A stretch of 64,000 nt of DNA from Dokdonella sp. GTDB taxonomy: Bacteria > Pseudomonadota > Gammaproteobacteria > Xanthomonadales > Rhodanobacteraceae. The notes below the pieces were generated by a model. The model made no database searches. It was not told the DNA's origin and saw nothing but the letters and a program-made list of their open reading frames with translations. Shown in pieces: positions 32,887-41,980 of the stretch (position 1 is the first letter of the stretch; each line of letters begins with the position of its first letter). A program made the translations under genes and the position numbers. Location of the stretch: positions 89,106-153,105 of the forward strand of contig NZ_JAHCAQ010000009.1 in NCBI RefSeq assembly GCF_019634845.1, written 5' to 3'.

Positions 32887-34620
32887 TCAGGGCGCGTGCA
32901 TGCGTGTGATCACGCGCTCGATGCGCTCGCGGGTCGGCGCCCGCAGCAATGCGGCGGTGTGCTTGCGCAGCTCGCCACGGTCGAGCGTGGCGATGAGTTC
33001 ACGCACTTCGAGCAGCACGCCAGGGTGCATGCTGAAGTCGGTGAGGCCGAGCGCGAGCAGCAGCGCGGTGTAGCGACGATCACCGGCCATCTCGCCGCAC
33101 AGGCTCACGCGCTTGCCGGCGCGCTGGGCAGTGGTGATCGTCTGCGCGAGCAGGCGCAACACGGCCGGGTGGAGTGGGTCATACAGGTCGGCCAGGTGGT
33201 CGTTGTTGCGGTCGATCGCCAGCGTGTACTGCACGAGATCGTTGGTGCCGATGGCAACGAAATCGAGCTTGCGGATCATGCTCGGCAGCGCGATCGCGGC
33301 CGCCGGCACTTCGATCATGGCGCCGAGCTCGACGTTGTCGGCGATCTCGTGCCCGGCGCTGCGCAGGTCGCGTGCGCAGTCGCGCAGCAGCACGCGCATC
33401 TGCGACATTTCCTCGGCTGCGCATACCATCGGCACCAGCACGCGGACCGGGCCGAACGCCGACGCGCGCAGGATCGCGCGCAGTTGCGTGCGCATGAGCT
33501 GGGGATGGCGCAGCGACAGGCGCACGCCACGCACGCCCAGTGCGGGGTTGTCCTCATCGTCGAGCGTGAGGCCGCTGGCATCGGCCTTGTCGGCGCCCAG
33601 ATCGAGCGTGCGGATCGTCACCGGCAGGCCGCCCATGCCGAGCACGACATCGCAATAGGCCTGGAACTGCTCGTCCTCGCTCGGTGGTTCGCGCCGCTGC
33701 ATGAACAGGAATTCGGTGCGGTACAGGCCGATGCCGGCAGCGCCGCTGGCGCGCGCGAGCGCAATGTCGGTGGCCGATTCGGCATTGGCGTACAGCGCGA
33801 TCGCGACGCCGTCGCGCGTGCGCGTGTCGCGGTCGGCGAGCAGGGCGAGCTGCTTGCTGCGCTGCAGGCTGTCACGCTGCCAGGCGCGGTAGCGCGCCAG
33901 GTCAGGCGCCGCCGGGTGGACGATGACTTCACCGGCTTCGCCGTCGATGAGGACGAGATCATCGTCCTGGATCGCGCCCAGCGCATCGTGCGCGGCGACC
34001 ACCATCGGCAGGTGCAGTGAGCGTGCAAGGATCGCGCCGTGCGAGACGCGGCTGCCGGCGGTCTGCACGACGCCGAGCACGCCATGCTCGGCCAGCGGCA
34101 CCAGTTCGGCCGGCGCCACGCTGTCGCTGACAAGGATTTCGCCCACGCGCGCGGCGAGCTTGCGCTCCTCGCTGCTTGCCTCGCGCAGCAGGCCGGCCTG
34201 CACGCGGGCGATCACGTGCTCGATGTCTTCCTTGCGGCTGCGCAGGTAGGGATCGTCCATCGCCTCGAACACGGCGACGAGGCGGTCACGCTGCAGCTTG
34301 AGCGCGGCACTGGCGCGGTAGCGGCCCTGGCGGACCAGTTCGTAGATGCCGCTGGTGAGTTCGCGATCGGCCAGCATGAGGCTGTGCGCGTCGATGAATT
34401 CGGCCACCTCGCGCGCCATCGAGCCATGCAGCTTGTCGCGCAGCGCGGCGAGTTCGTCGCGGGCAATCTCGATCGCGCGCTTGAGCCGCTCGACCTCCGC
34501 TTCGACCTCGTCCGCGGGCAGCGGCCGCTCGTCGACGAGATAGCGGCTGGGCTGCTGCAGGCGCGCGCGACCCAGGGCCATGCCGCGAGAAGCACCGCTG
34601 CCGGTCAGTACGAGTCGCAC
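32887..34620 (-). CDS. ptsI: Phosphoenolpyruvate-protein phosphotransferase (EI)
   Basis: 577 residues, general EI of the phosphotransferase system. It takes phosphate from PEP and passes it to HPr. The N-terminal HPr-binding helices are followed by the phospho-His loop AGSRVSHGAILARSL with His194. The PEP-binding TIM barrel has GIGLYRTEFLFM, RTLDLGADK, NPALGVRGVRLSL, IGTNDLVQYTLAIDRNN and SLCGEMAGD with the catalytic Cys. There is no GAF domain, so it is not the PtsP nitrogen EI. It is last in a minus-strand run rapZ-EIIA-ptsH-ptsI. Confidence 0.95.
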   Translation of the reverse strand: MRLVLTGSGASRGMALGRARLQQPSRYLVDERPLPADEVEAEVERLKRAIEIARDELAALRDKLHGSMAREVAEFIDAHSLMLADRELTSGIYELVRQGRYRASAALKLQRDRLVAVFEAMDDPYLRSRKEDIEHVIARVQAGLLREASSEERKLAARVGEILVSDSVAPAELVPLAEHGVLGVVQTAGSRVSHGAILARSLHLPMVVAAHDALGAIQDDDLVLIDGEAGEVIVHPAAPDLARYRAWQRDSLQRSKQLALLADRDTRTRDGVAIALYANAESATDIALARASGAAGIGLYRTEFLFMQRREPPSEDEQFQAYCDVVLGMGGLPVTIRTLDLGADKADASGLTLDDEDNPALGVRGVRLSLRHPQLMRTQLRAILRASAFGPVRVLVPMVCAAEEMSQMRVLLRDCARDLRSAGHEIADNVELGAMIEVPAAAIALPSMIRKLDFVAIGTNDLVQYTLAIDRNNDHLADLYDPLHPAVLRLLAQTITTAQRAGKRVSLCGEMAGDRRYTALLLALGLTDFSMHPGVLLEVRELIATLDRGELRKHTAALLRAPTRERIERVITRMHAP

Positions 34621-34718
34621 GCGAGCGTTTTCCTTGTGGTCGGCACCGCGGCGCTCCGCGCGCGGCGTGGTTCATTCAGGGGTGGCGGCAACGGCCTGCC
34701 GCCAATGGCCGTGGCTTG

Positions 34719-34988
34719 CTACTGGCCCTCGTCGAACTTGCGTTCGAACAGGTCGATCATCGCCGCCATCGCATCGGCTTCGTCGGGGCCGTCGGCGCGC
34801 AGCCGCAGCGGCGCGCCCAGCCCCGCCGCCAGCATCATCACCCCCATGATGCTCTTGGCGTTGACCTCCTTGCCGCGGCAGGTGATGAAGGCGCTGGCCT
34901 GGAAACCATGCAGCGCCTGCACGAGTTTGGCCGAGGCGCGCGCATGCAGCCCGAGCTTGTTGGTGATGACAATGTCCTGTTCGACCAT
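34719..34988 (-). CDS. ptsH: Phosphocarrier protein HPr
   Basis: 89 residues. GLHARASAKLV carries the active His15, and AKSIMGVMMLAA carries Ser46, the target of HPr kinase. Both are at the classical positions, which fits the presence of hprK in the same cluster. It lies between the Man-type EIIA and EI genes. The ATG at 34988 gives MVEQDIVITN, the family start. Confidence 0.95.
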   Translation of the reverse strand: MVEQDIVITNKLGLHARASAKLVQALHGFQASAFITCRGKEVNAKSIMGVMMLAAGLGAPLRLRADGPDEADAMAAMIDLFERKFDEGQ

Positions 34989-35017
34989 GGCTCCGTGGAA
35001 TCGTGTTGGCAAGGGAT

Positions 35018-35410
35018 TCAAGGGTGATCGACGACGATGCCGCCGCGGCCGCCGTGGGCTGCCGTCTGGGCCAGTTCGTCGAGGGATTGTTCGGGGTAGT
35101 TCAGGACACGCAGCAGCATCGGCAAGTTCAGTCCCGACACGCAGCGCATGTGCACGCCCAGTTGCGGCAGGCGCTGGGCGATGTTGCACGGGGTGGCGCC
35201 GTAGATGTCCGACAGCACGAGCACGCCATCGCCGTGGTCGAGCTCGCGCGCGCTGGCGGCTGCCGCGCGCAGTCGCTGCTCGGGATCGTCGCCGGCGCCG
35301 ACTTCCTGCACCTGCAGCGGCAGCGGCAGGCGGCCGAGCACATGGCGCGCGGCGTTGACCAGCGCCGCCCCCATCGATTCGTGGGTCATCAACAACACGC
35401 CAACGCTCAT
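35018..35410 (-). CDS. PTS EIIA component, mannose family
   Basis: 130 residues. The start MSVGVLLMTHESMG places the phospho-acceptor His at residue 10. DGVLVLSDIYGATPCNIA and SGLNLPMLLRVLNY are the EIIA-Man blocks. No EIIB, EIIC or EIID gene is near, so it is probably a regulatory EIIA, as known for related proteobacterial 'orphan' EIIA-Man proteins. It starts 14 bases after rapZ. Confidence 0.9.
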   Translation of the reverse strand: MSVGVLLMTHESMGAALVNAARHVLGRLPLPLQVQEVGAGDDPEQRLRAAAASARELDHGDGVLVLSDIYGATPCNIAQRLPQLGVHMRCVSGLNLPMLLRVLNYPEQSLDELAQTAAHGGRGGIVVDHP

Positions 35411-35423
35411 GCCAGCCTACCTG

Positions 35424-36299
35424 TCACGACAGCTCACGATGATACGTCAGGACCTGGCGACGCTCGCCGCGGCAACGCTCGGCGAGGTGCTCGGCCAGGT
35501 ACACCGAGCGATGCCGGCCGCCGGTGCAGCCAATGCAGATCGTCACGTAGCTGCGGCCGTCGCTGTCGAAGCCCGGCAGCCAGCGCTGCAGCAGCGATTC
35601 GAGGTCGTTGGCGTAGGCCACCACGTCGGGCCGTGCCTGCAGCCAGTCGCGGACCGGCGCATCACGCCCCGACAGCGGGCGCAGCTGTGCGTCCCAATGC
35701 GGGTTGGGCAGGTTGCGCGCGTCGAACACGAAGTCGGCCTCGGGGGGCACGCCGCGGCGATAGGCGAAGGACTCGAACAGCAAGGTCATGATGCCGGGCG
35801 TGAGATCCATCTCGGCGATCACCATGCGGCGCAGCTGGTGCACGTTGAGCTGGCTGGTGTCGACCACGTGATCGGCCAGCGCCACCAGCGGTCGCAGCTG
35901 GCGGCGCTCCTCGAGCAGGGCCTCGGCCAGGCTCAGTCCCTGTTCCGACAGCGGATGGCGGCGCCGCGTCTCGGCATAGCGCTTGATCAGCACCTCGTCG
36001 GCGGCGTCGAGGAAGATGAGCCGATAGGCCACACCCAGGCGCGCCAGCTCGCCGAGCACGTGCGGCAGCCGATCGCGCTGGTCGGCGCGGTTGCGTACGT
36101 CGACGCCCACCGCCAGGCGTCCCGGCGCGCCGGCCTCGGCCAGCGCCGGGATCAGGGCCGCGGGCAGGTTGTCGACGCAGTAGTAGCCCAGATCCTCGAG
36201 CGTGCGCAGCGCCACGCTCTTGCCCGAGCCCGACAGGCCGCTGACGATGATGAGTTGGCGCGCGTCGTCGCGCGCGGCCGTGGTGGTGGCGTCTACCAT
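35424..36299 (-). CDS. rapZ: RNase adapter protein RapZ
   Basis: 291 residues. The N-terminal P-loop is [21 protein letters not shown]. Mid-protein blocks include [12 protein letters not shown] and the Walker-B-like [16 protein letters not shown]. The C-terminal domain has [19 protein letters not shown] and [20 protein letters not shown]. In E. coli RapZ directs RNase E to the GlmZ sRNA and thus tunes glmS; whether GlmZ exists in this organism is unknown. It starts inside the last codons of hprK (7-base overlap). Confidence 0.94.
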   Translation of the reverse strand: MVDATTTAARDDARQLIIVSGLSGSGKSVALRTLEDLGYYCVDNLPAALIPALAEAGAPGRLAVGVDVRNRADQRDRLPHVLGELARLGVAYRLIFLDAADEVLIKRYAETRRRHPLSEQGLSLAEALLEERRQLRPLVALADHVVDTSQLNVHQLRRMVIAEMDLTPGIMTLLFESFAYRRGVPPEADFVFDARNLPNPHWDAQLRPLSGRDAPVRDWLQARPDVVAYANDLESLLQRWLPGFDSDGRSYVTICIGCTGGRHRSVYLAEHLAERCRGERRQVLTYHRELS

Positions 36300-37246
36300 G
36301 GCGGCAGGCGGCGCATCTGGTGCGCCTGGCGGTCGATGAAGGTCTGCGCCGGATCGAAGCCCTTGCTCTTGAGCAGATGGCTGCGCACGGCGGCCTCGCA
36401 CAGCACGGCGATGTTGCGGCCGGGGGCCACCGGAATCACGATCTGCGGCACCGCCACGTCGAGCACCTCGCGATAGCCGACATCCCCGGTCAGGCGCATC
36501 ATCGGATCGCTCGGCGGGGCATCGAGCCGCTGCGGCTCCAGGTGCACGATCAGGCGCAGGTACTTGGATGGCTTGACGGCGGTATGGCCGAACATCTCGC
36601 GCACGTTGAGCACCCCCAGGCCACGCACTTCGAGCAGGTCGCGCAGCATCTCCGGGCAGGTGCCGTCGATCACGTCGGGGGCGATCAGCGTGAACTCGGG
36701 TGCGTCGTCGGCCACCAGGCGATGGCCGCGCGTGAGCAGTTCGAGTGCGAGCTCGCTCTTGCCGGTGCCACTCTCGCCGGTGATGAGCACGCCGATCGAG
36801 TACACCTCCATCAGTACGCCGTGCAGGGTGGTGTGCCGCGCCAGCATGCGCGCGAGCTGGTATTGCAGGTAGGTGAGCAGTTCGTGGCCGCGCTTGGGGC
36901 TGATCCACAGCGGGGTGTGGCTTTCCTCGGCACTCTCGCGCAGGTCCGACGGGATCGCCTGGTCCTTGGTCACGAGCAGCGCGGTGGGTTTGGAGGCGAA
37001 GATCTTCTGCACCGTCTCCCAGCGCTGGCGCGCTTCGAGCGCGTCGAGGTAGCGCAGTTCCTCGGTGCCGATGATCTGCACCTTGTTGGGATAGATGATG
37101 TTGAGGTAGCCGACCATCGACGGCCGCCGATCCATCGAACTGTCGATCTCGATGGCGCGCTCCTCGCCGCGCATGCCGGCGACCCAGCGCAGGTCGAAGC
37201 GGGCACCGATCGCGTCGAACAGCTGGCGGGCGGTCAGGCGGTCCAT
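36293..37246 (-). CDS. hprK: HPr kinase/phosphorylase
   Basis: 317 residues. It phosphorylates Ser46 of HPr with ATP or PPi and removes it with phosphate. N-terminal domain to about residue 130, then Walker [21 protein letters not shown], followed by [12 protein letters not shown] and the signature [16 protein letters not shown]. The C-terminal blocks ending [17 protein letters not shown] are complete. HprK is typical of Firmicutes but is found in many Gram-negative regulatory PTS loci near rpoN and ptsN, as here. It has its own promoter candidate in the 205-base gap after ptsN. Confidence 0.95.
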   Translation of the reverse strand: MDRLTARQLFDAIGARFDLRWVAGMRGEERAIEIDSSMDRRPSMVGYLNIIYPNKVQIIGTEELRYLDALEARQRWETVQKIFASKPTALLVTKDQAIPSDLRESAEESHTPLWISPKRGHELLTYLQYQLARMLARHTTLHGVLMEVYSIGVLITGESGTGKSELALELLTRGHRLVADDAPEFTLIAPDVIDGTCPEMLRDLLEVRGLGVLNVREMFGHTAVKPSKYLRLIVHLEPQRLDAPPSDPMMRLTGDVGYREVLDVAVPQIVIPVAPGRNIAVLCEAAVRSHLLKSKGFDPAQTFIDRQAHQMRRLPPW

Positions 37247-37311
37247 GGGGCGCGGCTCTGCGGTGGGCGGTGGTTGGCCATGGAGTGTCGCAACGGCGGC
37301 TGGTTGCCGCC

Positions 37312-37340
37312 AGTGTACGGGGCAGCGCCGATCGCGTCAC
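37312..37340 (-). promoter_or_regulatory. Candidate hprK promoter
   Basis: On the minus strand, -35 GTGACG (37340-37335) and -10 TACACT (37317-37312) are exactly 17 bases apart. A GGCGGC/GCCGCC hairpin (37295-37311) would lie at the 5' end of the transcript. Confidence 0.4.
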
Positions 37341-37451
37341 ATGGCAGGGCAGGGCCGGTCGAACCGGCGCGGCGTGGCGGTGGTTGCCCCGTGGCGCGGC
37401 CCGCAGGCGGCGCAGGGACGGCGCGCGGTGGTGGTGCCGGGCGCGCTCGAG

Positions 37452-37901
37452 CTAGGCCCGCAGCCCTTTCTGCAGCGCCTCGCGCAGCGCGGCGGCATCG
37501 GGCGCGCTGCGCAGTTCGCTGGTGACGGCGGCGTTGGAGAACAGCTCGGCCAGTTCGGCCAGCAGCTTGAGGTGCTGGTCGGTGAAATGGGCCGGCACCA
37601 GCAGCACCGCGACGAGATCGACCGGCACGCCATCGTCGGCGCCGAAGTCGATCGGGGTGGCCAGACGCACGAAGGCGGCGCTGGCATGCTCGACGGCACT
37701 GCTGCGACCGTGCGGGATCGCCACGCCATGGCCGAGCCCGGTGCCGCCGAGCCGCTCTCGCGCGCGCAACGCATCGCGCACGGCGGTCACGTCGGTACCG
37801 TTGGCCAGCAGCGCGGCGAGCTGGTCGATGAGGTCGTTCTTGTCGCGGGGCAGCAGATCCGTACGGACCCGTTCCACGGGGAGCAGATCGAGAAAGGGCA
37901 T
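37452..37901 (-). CDS. ptsN: Nitrogen-PTS EIIA protein
   Basis: 149 residues. ERLGGTGLGHGVAIPHGR carries the phospho-acceptor His64. DLVAVLLVP and HLKLLAELAELFSN are family blocks. It is a regulatory EIIA linked to potassium, phosphate and nitrogen control in other bacteria, close to rpoN as usual. An extended -10 lies 39 bases before the ATG, and a strong hairpin separates it from hpf, so it has its own transcription unit. Confidence 0.95.
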   Translation of the reverse strand: MPFLDLLPVERVRTDLLPRDKNDLIDQLAALLANGTDVTAVRDALRARERLGGTGLGHGVAIPHGRSSAVEHASAAFVRLATPIDFGADDGVPVDLVAVLLVPAHFTDQHLKLLAELAELFSNAAVTSELRSAPDAAALREALQKGLRA

Positions 37902-37939
37902 GTGCGGTGGCGCGGTCTGCAGCAGCGGGCAACCCGGCC

Positions 37940-37948
37940 AGTCTAGCA
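37940..37948 (-). promoter_or_regulatory. Extended -10 promoter of ptsN
   Basis: TGC-TAGACT on the minus strand. It shares the TGC-TAG core seen before tsaB and purM. The leader would be about 30 bases. Confidence 0.4.
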
Positions 37949-38010
37949 GGCTGTGCGCGGCAGGCGTCCGCGGCGCGTGCAGCCGATCGCGCGGCGATCC
38001 GGCTCATCGG

Positions 38011-38048
38011 GCCCGCAGTCCAGGCCCTGCGAGGGCCGGACTGCGGGC
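38011..38048 (-). terminator. Long hairpin downstream of hpf
   Basis: GCCCGCAGTCC (38011-38021) pairs with GGACTGCGGGC (38038-38048). Inside, GGCCCT pairs with AGGGCC around the loop GCG, with only one bulged A. The 17 base pairs, located 25 bases past the hpf stop, make this the strongest terminator-like structure in the window. It has no U-tract. Confidence 0.65.
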
Positions 38049-38073
38049 ACAGCGACCGTGGTGGCGCGGTGTT

Positions 38074-38394
38074 TCAGGCGTAGCGCGTGGAGCGCACCGC
38101 GTCGGCCTTGTGGTCGGTGATCTTTTCCTTGTGCTTGCGCAGTTGCGTTTCGACCTTGTCGACCAGCACGTCGATCGCGGCATACATGTCGTGCGCAGTG
38201 GCGTCGGCATGCAGGGTCTTGCCCGACAGTTGCATCGTCACTTCGACCTTGTGCAGGAGTTTCTCCACGCCGAGCACCACGGAAACATCATGCAGCTGGT
38301 CGAACACCCGCGTGACCCGTTCGAACTTGGCTTGCGCGTAGTCGCGCAGCGCGGGGGTGACTTCGACTTGACGACCTTTGACGTTGATCTGCAT
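38074..38394 (-). CDS. hpf: Ribosome hibernation promoting factor, short form
   Basis: 106 residues. MQINVKGRQVEVTPALRDYAQAKFERV (start MQINVKGRQVEVTPALRDY) is the standard N-terminus. GKTLHADATAHDMYAAIDVLVDKVETQLRKHKEK, shown here by its key part DMYAAIDVLVDKVE and the basic RKHKEK, closes the S30AE domain. There is no long-form C-terminal dimer domain, so dimerisation to 100S ribosomes would need RMF or another factor. It lies next to rpoN as in most gammaproteobacteria. Confidence 0.95.
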   Translation of the reverse strand: MQINVKGRQVEVTPALRDYAQAKFERVTRVFDQLHDVSVVLGVEKLLHKVEVTMQLSGKTLHADATAHDMYAAIDVLVDKVETQLRKHKEKITDHKADAVRSTRYA

Positions 38395-38561
38395 GGCTCA
38401 TTTCCTCGCAAGGCGACAGCATCGGTGCTGCCGGTCATACCTGCCGCACGGCTCGCCGGGATGGCGATCGGCGCGGTCCATGGGTTTCGACACGCGGTTT
38501 GGGTTTGCGGTTCCCTCCTTGAGCGGGCGCGGCTCGATGGCGGTGGCGCGATCGACGCGGT

Positions 38562-40025
38562 TCAGCGCGCGCCGATGCGGCTGCGGTCGTTGGACGATGG
38601 AATGTTGAGCGCCTCCCGATACTTGGCCACGGTACGTCGGGCCACATTGATGCCGCGGCGGTTGAGTTCAACGGTCAGGCCCTGGTCGGACAGCGGCTGC
38701 GACGGCCGTTCCTCGTCGATGAGCTTGCGGATCATGGCCTGGATCGCGGTGGCCGAAGCCACGCCGCCATCGCTGGTGGTGACGCCGCTGGAGAAGAACT
38801 GCTTGAACTCGAAGGTGCCGCGCGGCGTGTGCAGGTACTTGCGCGTGGTCACGCGGCTGATCGTCGACTCGTGCATGCCCAGTTCCTCGGCCACGTCGCG
38901 CAGCACGAGCGGGCGCATCGCCTCGGGGCCGAATTCGAGGAAGGCTTCCTGCGCGCTGACGATCGCGCGCGCCACCTTGAGCATCGTTTCGGCGCGCGTC
39001 TTGAGGCTCTTGATGAGCCAGCGCGCTTCCTGCAACTGGCCCTTGAGGTAGCTGGCATCGTCGCGCTGCGCCTTGGCGATGAGGCCGGCATAGTGCTCGT
39101 TGATGCCCAGCCGAGGCTGGCAGTCGCTGGCCAGCACGACCTGCCAGCGGCCGCCGATCTTGCGCGCATAGGCGTCGGGCGCGACGTACTCGGCCTTGCC
39201 GGTGGCATGGCCGGCGCCGGGCTTGGGTGACAGCGAGCGCACCAGCGCCAGCGCGGTGTCGAAGTCCGCGTCGCCGACATGCAGCAGCTGGCACATCTGC
39301 GCGCGGTCCTTGCGCGCGAGCAGTTCGAGGTGCTCGCCGACGAGGGTCTTTGCCAGCGGCAGGCCCGGCGTGTCGTGCTCGAGCGCGCCGAGCTGCACCG
39401 TGAGGCATTCGGCGAGGTTGCGGCTGCCCACGCCGAGCGGGTCGAACTGCTGCACGCGGCGGCGCACGGCTTCGACCTCGGCGGCGGTGACCGCATGCAG
39501 CGCGGCGACCGCGCTGCACAGTGCCTCGTCGCTCTCCACCAGGTACCCATCGTCGTCGATGGCATCGATGATGGCGGTGGCGATCGCGCGATCGCGCTCC
39601 GGCATCGGCGTGAGGTTGAGCTGCCACAGCAGGTGATCGCGCAGGTCCTCGGGTGCCGCATCCTGCGGCAGCGCGCCGTCCTCGCCCGGCCCGCTGTTGC
39701 TGCGGTAGTCGCCGCGGTCGAGGTCGAGCGGTTCTTCGGCGCGTACCTCGTCGTACGCTTCCACGGCGTCGTCGCCGGTTTCGTCCTGGCTCGCCTCGGT
39801 GGCGTAGTCATCCAGCCCTTCGAGCTCGGCTTCGTCCGCGTCGGGCTCCTCGGTCTCGAGCAGCGGATTGGCTTCGAGCGCCGCATTGAGTTCCAGCTCG
39901 AGCTCCGGGCGCGACAACTGCAACAGGCGGATGGCCTGCTGCAACTGTGGCGTCAGTGCCAAGCTCTGGCCCAGACGCAATTGGAGGGCGGGTTTCATGC
40001 GGCGTTGGCTGTCATTGAGATTCAT
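38562..40025 (-). CDS. rpoN: RNA polymerase sigma-54 factor
   Basis: 487 residues. Region I is MKPALQLRLGQSLALTPQL followed by QQAIRLLQLS. Region II is acidic (about residues 55-115). The core-binding and DNA-binding parts include EFGPEAMRPLVLRDVAEELG and the SDQGLTVELNRRGINVARRTVAKY area, with the RpoN box ARRTVAKYRE near the C-terminus. The ATG at 40025 overlaps a TAGGAT box and has no spaced Shine-Dalgarno. Translation may instead start at Met10 (39998), which is where family members begin. It needs AAA+ enhancer-binding activators, none of which is here. Confidence 0.94.
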   Translation of the reverse strand: MNLNDSQRRMKPALQLRLGQSLALTPQLQQAIRLLQLSRPELELELNAALEANPLLETEEPDADEAELEGLDDYATEASQDETGDDAVEAYDEVRAEEPLDLDRGDYRSNSGPGEDGALPQDAAPEDLRDHLLWQLNLTPMPERDRAIATAIIDAIDDDGYLVESDEALCSAVAALHAVTAAEVEAVRRRVQQFDPLGVGSRNLAECLTVQLGALEHDTPGLPLAKTLVGEHLELLARKDRAQMCQLLHVGDADFDTALALVRSLSPKPGAGHATGKAEYVAPDAYARKIGGRWQVVLASDCQPRLGINEHYAGLIAKAQRDDASYLKGQLQEARWLIKSLKTRAETMLKVARAIVSAQEAFLEFGPEAMRPLVLRDVAEELGMHESTISRVTTRKYLHTPRGTFEFKQFFSSGVTTSDGGVASATAIQAMIRKLIDEERPSQPLSDQGLTVELNRRGINVARRTVAKYREALNIPSSNDRSRIGAR

Positions 40026-40094
40026 CCTAGCGCCAAAGCGGGCGCGAGGGCAGCACTTGCTGCACGGGGCGGCGATGCCGCCCGCGGCAGGGCG

Positions 40095-40814
40095 TCACAT
40101 GCGGAATTCGTGGCCCAGGTAGACCTCGCGCACCGCATCGTTGGCCAGCAGCTCGGCGGGAGCCCCCTGGGCCAGCACGGCGCCCTCGTTCATGATGTAG
40201 GCGCGCTCGCAGATGCCGAGCGTCTCGCGCACGTTGTGGTCGGTGATGAGGATGCCGATGCCGCGCTGCTTGAGCTGGCGCACGATGCGCTGGATGTCGA
40301 GCACCGAGATCGGGTCGATGCCGGCGAACGGCTCATCGAGCAGCATGAAGCGCGGACGCGCCGCCAGCGCGCGTGCGATCTCGACCCGGCGGCGTTCGCC
40401 GCCGGACAGGCTGACGCCTTGCTGCGTCGCAATATGGCCGATCTGCAGTTCGTCGAGCAGCCGGTCCAGTTCCAGTCGCCGTGCCGCGCCGTCGAGGTCG
40501 CTGCGCAGTTCGAGGATGGCCAGGATGTTGTCGGCGACGCTGAGGCGGCGGAACACCGACGGCTCCTGCGGCAGGTAACCCAGCCCCAGGCGCGCGCGCG
40601 CGTGCATCGGCAGCGTGGTCACGTCGCGCTCGTCGATGCGGACCGAGCCTGCATCGGCGCCGACCAGGCCGACGATCATGTAGAACGAGGTGGTCTTGCC
40701 GGCGCCGTTGGGACCGAGCAGGCCGACGATCTCGCCTTCCGCGAGCATGAACGAGAAATCGCGCACGACCGCGCGCGCGCGGAAGCTCTTGCGCAGGCCG
40801 CTGGCGCTCAGCAT
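40095..40814 (-). CDS. lptB: LPS export ABC transporter ATP-binding protein
   Basis: 239 residues, ATPase of the LptB2FGC complex that extracts lipopolysaccharide from the inner membrane. Walker A is [16 protein letters not shown], signature [16 protein letters not shown], Walker [14 protein letters not shown] and the switch His [10 protein letters not shown]. Its ATG overlaps the lptA stop (TGATG), so the two are coupled. Confidence 0.96.
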   Translation of the reverse strand: MLSASGLRKSFRARAVVRDFSFMLAEGEIVGLLGPNGAGKTTSFYMIVGLVGADAGSVRIDERDVTTLPMHARARLGLGYLPQEPSVFRRLSVADNILAILELRSDLDGAARRLELDRLLDELQIGHIATQQGVSLSGGERRRVEIARALAARPRFMLLDEPFAGIDPISVLDIQRIVRQLKQRGIGILITDHNVRETLGICERAYIMNEGAVLAQGAPAELLANDAVREVYLGHEFRM

Positions 40815-41470
40815 CAGGCGTCGCCGGCGGGCGTTGCCGCAGCGGCCGGCTTGGGCGCGGGTTTGGCCTTGGGCTGGATGATCACATGCACGGGGGCGCT
40901 GCCGTTGGCGTCGCCGCTTTCCATCGCGCCGGTCTGCGTGTTGTAGGTCATGTGCTGGCCATGGAACTCGCTGTGGCCCTGCCGCACCACGCTGACGTTG
41001 CCGTCGAGCACGACCACGCCGGTATCGGCGTCGTAGTCGATGCGTTCGGCCTCGCTCGTCACGCGGTCGCCGTCGTCGCCGACTTCTTCCAGATGGGCCG
41101 GCTTGCCGGTGAGGACGACGCGTTGCACCTCGTTGGACACGTCGCGGCCCTGCGCGTCCTTGGCCTTGGCCGGGTGCTGGTAGAGCTTGGCCTGCGCGGC
41201 AGTGGCCTGCATCGTGCCGCGCGTCATGCGCACGTTGCCGGTGAACGTGGTCACGCCGGGCGCCGTGGCCGACGACTGCACGATCTGCGAATGATTGGCG
41301 CGGATGTCGAGTGGCTGCTCGCGGTCGTCGCTGCGCGCGGCCGCCAGCGTGGTGGCAAGCGCGCAGGCGACCAGCAGCAGGCGGGCCGGTTCAGCGCGCC
41401 TGCTTGCGCGCGGGCTGCACGACCGCGTGGACGTCGGCGAGGAGTTCGAGGGTCTTGGCATTGAGGTCAC
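40814..41470 (-). CDS. lptA: LPS transport periplasmic protein LptA
   Basis: About 218 residues. A hydrophobic signal core [15 protein letters not shown] is followed by the beta-jellyroll OstA domain: [58 protein letters not shown] and [18 protein letters not shown]. The C-terminus is a Lys/Ala/Pro tail. The start is odd: no ATG, GTG or TTG lies close to the signal core. ATGs at 41470 and 41461 give a long basic n-region that overlaps lptC by 71-80 bases. A CTG start just before the hydrophobic core is another option. Confidence 0.88.
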   Translation of the reverse strand: MTSMPRPSNSSPTSTRSCSPRASRRAEPARLLLVACALATTLAAARSDDREQPLDIRANHSQIVQSSATAPGVTTFTGNVRMTRGTMQATAAQAKLYQHPAKAKDAQGRDVSNEVQRVVLTGKPAHLEEVGDDGDRVTSEAERIDYDADTGVVVLDGNVSVVRQGHSEFHGQHMTYNTQTGAMESGDANGSAPVHVIIQPKAKPAPKPAAAATPAGDA

Positions 41471-41972
41471 CGCGCATTCCGATGCCGCTGAGTATAGAGC
41501 CCGGTTCGCTGATCGTGACGGCAGCGTCGCTGGCCACGCGCCGTTCGCGCGGCCAGGCGCTGAGGTCGTGGCCGGTGATGTCGAGCGGGCCGTCCGTCCC
41601 CTCGGCGGCGCGATGCAGCTCCACCGCGCCCTGCAGTTTCATCAGCTCGCCGGTCTTGTCGACCCAGGCGCTGTCGGAGCGGCCGTGCCAGGGCTTGCCG
41701 CTGCCGTCGACGAGCAGGTACTGCGGGCTCGCCACGTAGATCGAGCCGTCGCTGTCGCCGCGCCGCGCAAGGGCCGGTCCACTGACCTGGAACGTGCGCT
41801 GGCCCTCGGTGTCGAGCGCATCGAGCGTGAAGTCGGTCAGGGTGTAGTCCGAGCGCGGTGGGCCGGCGAAGGTCTGCGCATTGGTGCGGTCGCGATTGAG
41901 CCACACCAGATACTGGGTGAGCGTCGCGCTCACCGCGAGCACGCCGAGCACGAGCCAGTAGCGGCGCTCCAT
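41391..41972 (-). CDS. lptC: LPS export protein LptC
   Basis: 193 residues. A single N-terminal anchor (YWLVLGVLAVSATLTQYLVW) precedes the periplasmic jellyroll with DYTLTDFTLDALDTEGQRTF, VSGPALARRGD, YLLVDGSGKPW and the conserved [20 protein letters not shown] block. It links LptBFG to LptA. It follows kdsC after 8 bases and overlaps lptA. Confidence 0.93.
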   Translation of the reverse strand: MERRYWLVLGVLAVSATLTQYLVWLNRDRTNAQTFAGPPRSDYTLTDFTLDALDTEGQRTFQVSGPALARRGDSDGSIYVASPQYLLVDGSGKPWHGRSDSAWVDKTGELMKLQGAVELHRAAEGTDGPLDITGHDLSAWPRERRVASDAAVTISEPGSILSGIGMRGDLNAKTLELLADVHAVVQPARKQAR

Positions 41973-41980
41973 CGCAGTCG

